Shown here: piece after piece, positions 32,985 through 34,692 of the stretch | How the letters are laid out: each line of letters begins with the position of its first letter | Numbering within the stretch: the stretch's first letter is position 1 | Assembly: GCA_910583725.1 (NCBI GenBank) | Contig: CAJTXZ010000007.1 | Span: 51,928-86,619, forward strand | Direction: 5' to 3' | Source of the DNA: an uncultured Vampirovibrio sp. | GTDB taxonomy: Bacteria > Cyanobacteriota > Vampirovibrionia > Gastranaerophilales > Gastranaerophilaceae | Length of the DNA stretch: 34,692 nt | The notes under the pieces: model-generated | Told to the model about the DNA's origin: nothing | The model's database searches: none | Seen by the model: only the letters and a program-made list of their open reading frames with translations | Position numbers and translations under genes: made by a program

Positions 32985-33695
32985 CTAATCCTGCCTGCCG
33001 CCAACTTTTGCAGAATATTCCTGTACTATTTTTTTGTGAACTTTTTCTATATATTCGCCAAAATCATTGTTATGGAGGCGTTTTTTCACGCCATCCGGCA
33101 TATGCAGGCCGCAGTCCTCAAATAGACCGCTGCTGTTCCAAAAATTTTCATTATGTGATTCAAGTACAATCGAGTCCCTGCCTTCATTTTCGGCAATTTC
33201 TACAATTTTTGACACCAAAGTCTCCCCTACGCCCTTATATTGTTTAGTCGCTGAAGCATACATTTCATCAGGGTTTGCCTGTAAAAAATAAATATTAAGT
33301 CTGTTTTCTCTTCTTCCTTGTAAAATATTAAATCTTTTGCCTTCGTCTACAACTTCGCTCACTGCAAGGGTTTTGCCCATCTTATCTTCCAGTCCGAAAA
33401 AATGATGTCTTGAAAGGCTTGGCCTGTATTTTTCAAAAAAGCGTTGCACTACACTATTTATTGACGATGTTATAAAGTCAATGTATTCGGCCTTTTTACC
33501 CCATCCTAGGCTTAAATTTATAAAATGCTGTCTATCTTTAGGGTTTAGCATATCGTACTTCACAAAATTTACATAGTCAATGCCTGTCATCGCCTTTCTT
33601 ATGTTTACACTATCCAGAACTCTCTTTCCAAAAGCCGGACTAATCTTGCCTTTTGGCGAATTCTGCCTAATATGGTTTACTGGATTTATCTTCAT
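32985..33695 (-). CDS. GNAT-like protein with N-terminal FG motif (paralogue 2 of 3)
   Basis: A 236-aa homologue of the proteins at 6947 and 33692. It keeps NFVKYDMLNPKDR, a Trp-Gly segment, FFGLEDKMGKTLAV, LQANPDEMYAS, YKGVGETLVSKIVEIAE and a C-terminal NDFGEYIEKV. The KGVGETLV turn resembles GNAT motif A. The N-terminus MKINPVNHIRQNSPKGKISP ends in AFGK. The ATG overlaps the stop of the upstream gene (ATGA), so translation is coupled. It ends with a polar tail. No substrate can be inferred. Confidence 0.8.
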   Translation of the reverse strand: MKINPVNHIRQNSPKGKISPAFGKRVLDSVNIRKAMTGIDYVNFVKYDMLNPKDRQHFINLSLGWGKKAEYIDFITSSINSVVQRFFEKYRPSLSRHHFFGLEDKMGKTLAVSEVVDEGKRFNILQGRRENRLNIYFLQANPDEMYASATKQYKGVGETLVSKIVEIAENEGRDSIVLESHNENFWNSSGLFEDCGLHMPDGVKKRLHNNDFGEYIEKVHKKIVQEYSAKVGGRQD

Positions 33696-34300
33696 AATTT
33701 ATTTTCTACATAATCTATATAATCGTCATAATTTGTCTGAATAAGCTCTCTTACTGGCCTTCTGGACGCTTGTATTTCAGCAAGCCTGAAATATTTATTT
33801 CTCGCCCAAAAGCCTTCATTTTCAGACTTCAAGCTTATATTGCCAGCGCCATTCTTTTTTGCAAGCTTTACAATTTGGCAAACAAGCGCTTCTCCAAGGT
33901 TTTTGTGCTTTTTATATGTTGAATTCCACATTTCATCAGGGTCTGCCTGAATGCTCGATATGCTAACATATTTCCCATTTTTCTTATCGTCTTCCTCCCT
34001 TATTTTTGCTAAAACAAGAATATCGCCGGATTCATTTTCAAGGCCGTAAATATGCTGCCATGGCACGGCTGCTTGGGTTTTTCTACTATGATGAAATGGT
34101 TTTGCTATTAAATCCATATTTGCTGCCTCAGGCCCCCAAAGCCTCTGTGTTTGCTTTATTTTGGCACAATCTTTTTTGTTGTCGCAATCGTATTCCACAA
34201 AATTTAGCTCTGTTTTGCTGCCGTCTGTTTTTCTTACAGCTGTTTTGTTTATAAAGGTTTTGCCAAAATTTATGCCCGGTGCTAAAAAATTTATTCTCAT
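33692..34300 (-). CDS. GNAT-like protein with N-terminal FG motif (paralogue 3 of 3)
   Basis: A 202-aa homologue and the first gene of a tandem pair. After the short leader MRINFLAPGINFGK it has LNFVEYDCDNKKDC, IYGLENESGDILVL, IQADPDEMWNS, HKNLGEALVCQIVKLAK and the C-terminal NYDDYIDYVENK. In place of the Lys-Gly-x-Gly turn of its relatives it has KNLGEAL, so one glycine of the putative acyl-CoA loop is lost. AAAGG lies about 5 nt before the ATG. The pair probably arose by duplication. Confidence 0.8.
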   Translation of the reverse strand: MRINFLAPGINFGKTFINKTAVRKTDGSKTELNFVEYDCDNKKDCAKIKQTQRLWGPEAANMDLIAKPFHHSRKTQAAVPWQHIYGLENESGDILVLAKIREEDDKKNGKYVSISSIQADPDEMWNSTYKKHKNLGEALVCQIVKLAKKNGAGNISLKSENEGFWARNKYFRLAEIQASRRPVRELIQTNYDDYIDYVENKL

Positions 34301-34692
34301 ATGCGCCTTTTTTCTTGTTTTATATTAAAACTTCTGAATAATAAAATTTGCTATAAAATTTAGTCTGCCTGCTTGAATCATAATAATGCGTAAAATTCTT
34401 TAAAGCCTTCATTGTGCATTATTTGAGTCATTTACAATATTCTTTGGATTTAATTTTACAAATGTAAAGAAATATTACAATTATTAATATTCCATATATG
34501 GCATATAAAAATCTGCTATAAATTCAAGAGAACACCTTTATTGCTGCTATTGTTAATTAATATTAATTATTTTACGGTAAAAAGACTTTTGTAATCTATA
34601 ATATGCCATTTATGACATATAATTTTTGAATGCACAATGGCAAATAACCTGTTTTAAATTATTGATTAAGGTGGTAACTTTAAAAAGCATAG
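34301..34692. other. Right-end intergenic region with repeated TATGRCATATAA motif
   Basis: No coding frame is supported before the window ends. TATGGCATATAA (34497-34508) and TATGACATATAA (34611-34622) form a direct repeat, and the second overlaps a TATAAT box (34618-34623). This looks like the control region of a + strand gene that begins beyond 34692. Confidence 0.4.

Overview
The window is AT-rich bacterial chromosome. The likeliest source is a non-photosynthetic cyanobacterial relative of the Vampirovibrionia/Gastranaerophilales kind. This placement is an inference. It rests on a minC-minD-minE operon (a Gram-negative, cyanobacteria-like trait) alongside a SNF2 helicase, RicT and alanine dehydrogenase, and on several lineage-type proteins of unknown function with short Asn/Gln/Ser-rich N-termini ending in an 'FG' motif. 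No tRNA, rRNA, CRISPR array, prophage or complete insertion sequence was seen.

Layout. 1-1290: the tail of a leucine-rich-repeat protein built from 60-bp tandem repeats, then a small unknown protein. 1430-6709 (+): a metabolic run of pyrF, ald, proB, proA and nadA. 6947-8661: an uncharacterised GNAT-like protein, a long structured leader or small RNA, and a small unknown gene. 8768-10248 (-): a two-gene unit with a 2-hydroxyacyl-CoA dehydratase-type ATPase activator and a small Cys-rich partner. 10362-15123: a small unknown gene, a 966-aa SNF2 helicase (-), and divergently ricT and rsfS (+). 15297-16637 (-): a CheR-like methyltransferase interrupted by an in-frame amber codon. 16790-17081: a candidate small RNA, a 10-bp tandem repeat and a terminator. 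17108-20276 (-): rplI, and minC-minD-minE with an unusually long MinE.

20405-23378: a 5'-nucleotidase-type phosphatase without a signal peptide, divergent from a secreted N-acetylmuramoyl-L-alanine amidase. 23682-24306: a higBA toxin-antitoxin module with a consensus promoter and an embedded operator. 24510-26394 (-): ahcY and a downstream membrane protein; 26512-28170 (+): a PEP carboxykinase. 28750-34300: a repeat-containing membrane protein, an EF-hand protein, an orphan Opp/Dpp-type ATPase and two tandem GNAT-like FG proteins, separated by long gene-poor spacers that hold a 21-bp perfect inverted repeat and an orphan terminator.

The conserved genes cover pyrimidine, proline, alanine, NAD and S-adenosylhomocysteine metabolism, gluconeogenesis, division-site selection and ribosome regulation. 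The most novel material is (i) a three-member GNAT-like family that shares its N-terminal FG motif with two unrelated enzymes, (ii) the minimal activator/Cys-rich-partner pair, (iii) the interrupted methyltransferase, and (iv) two candidate RNAs.
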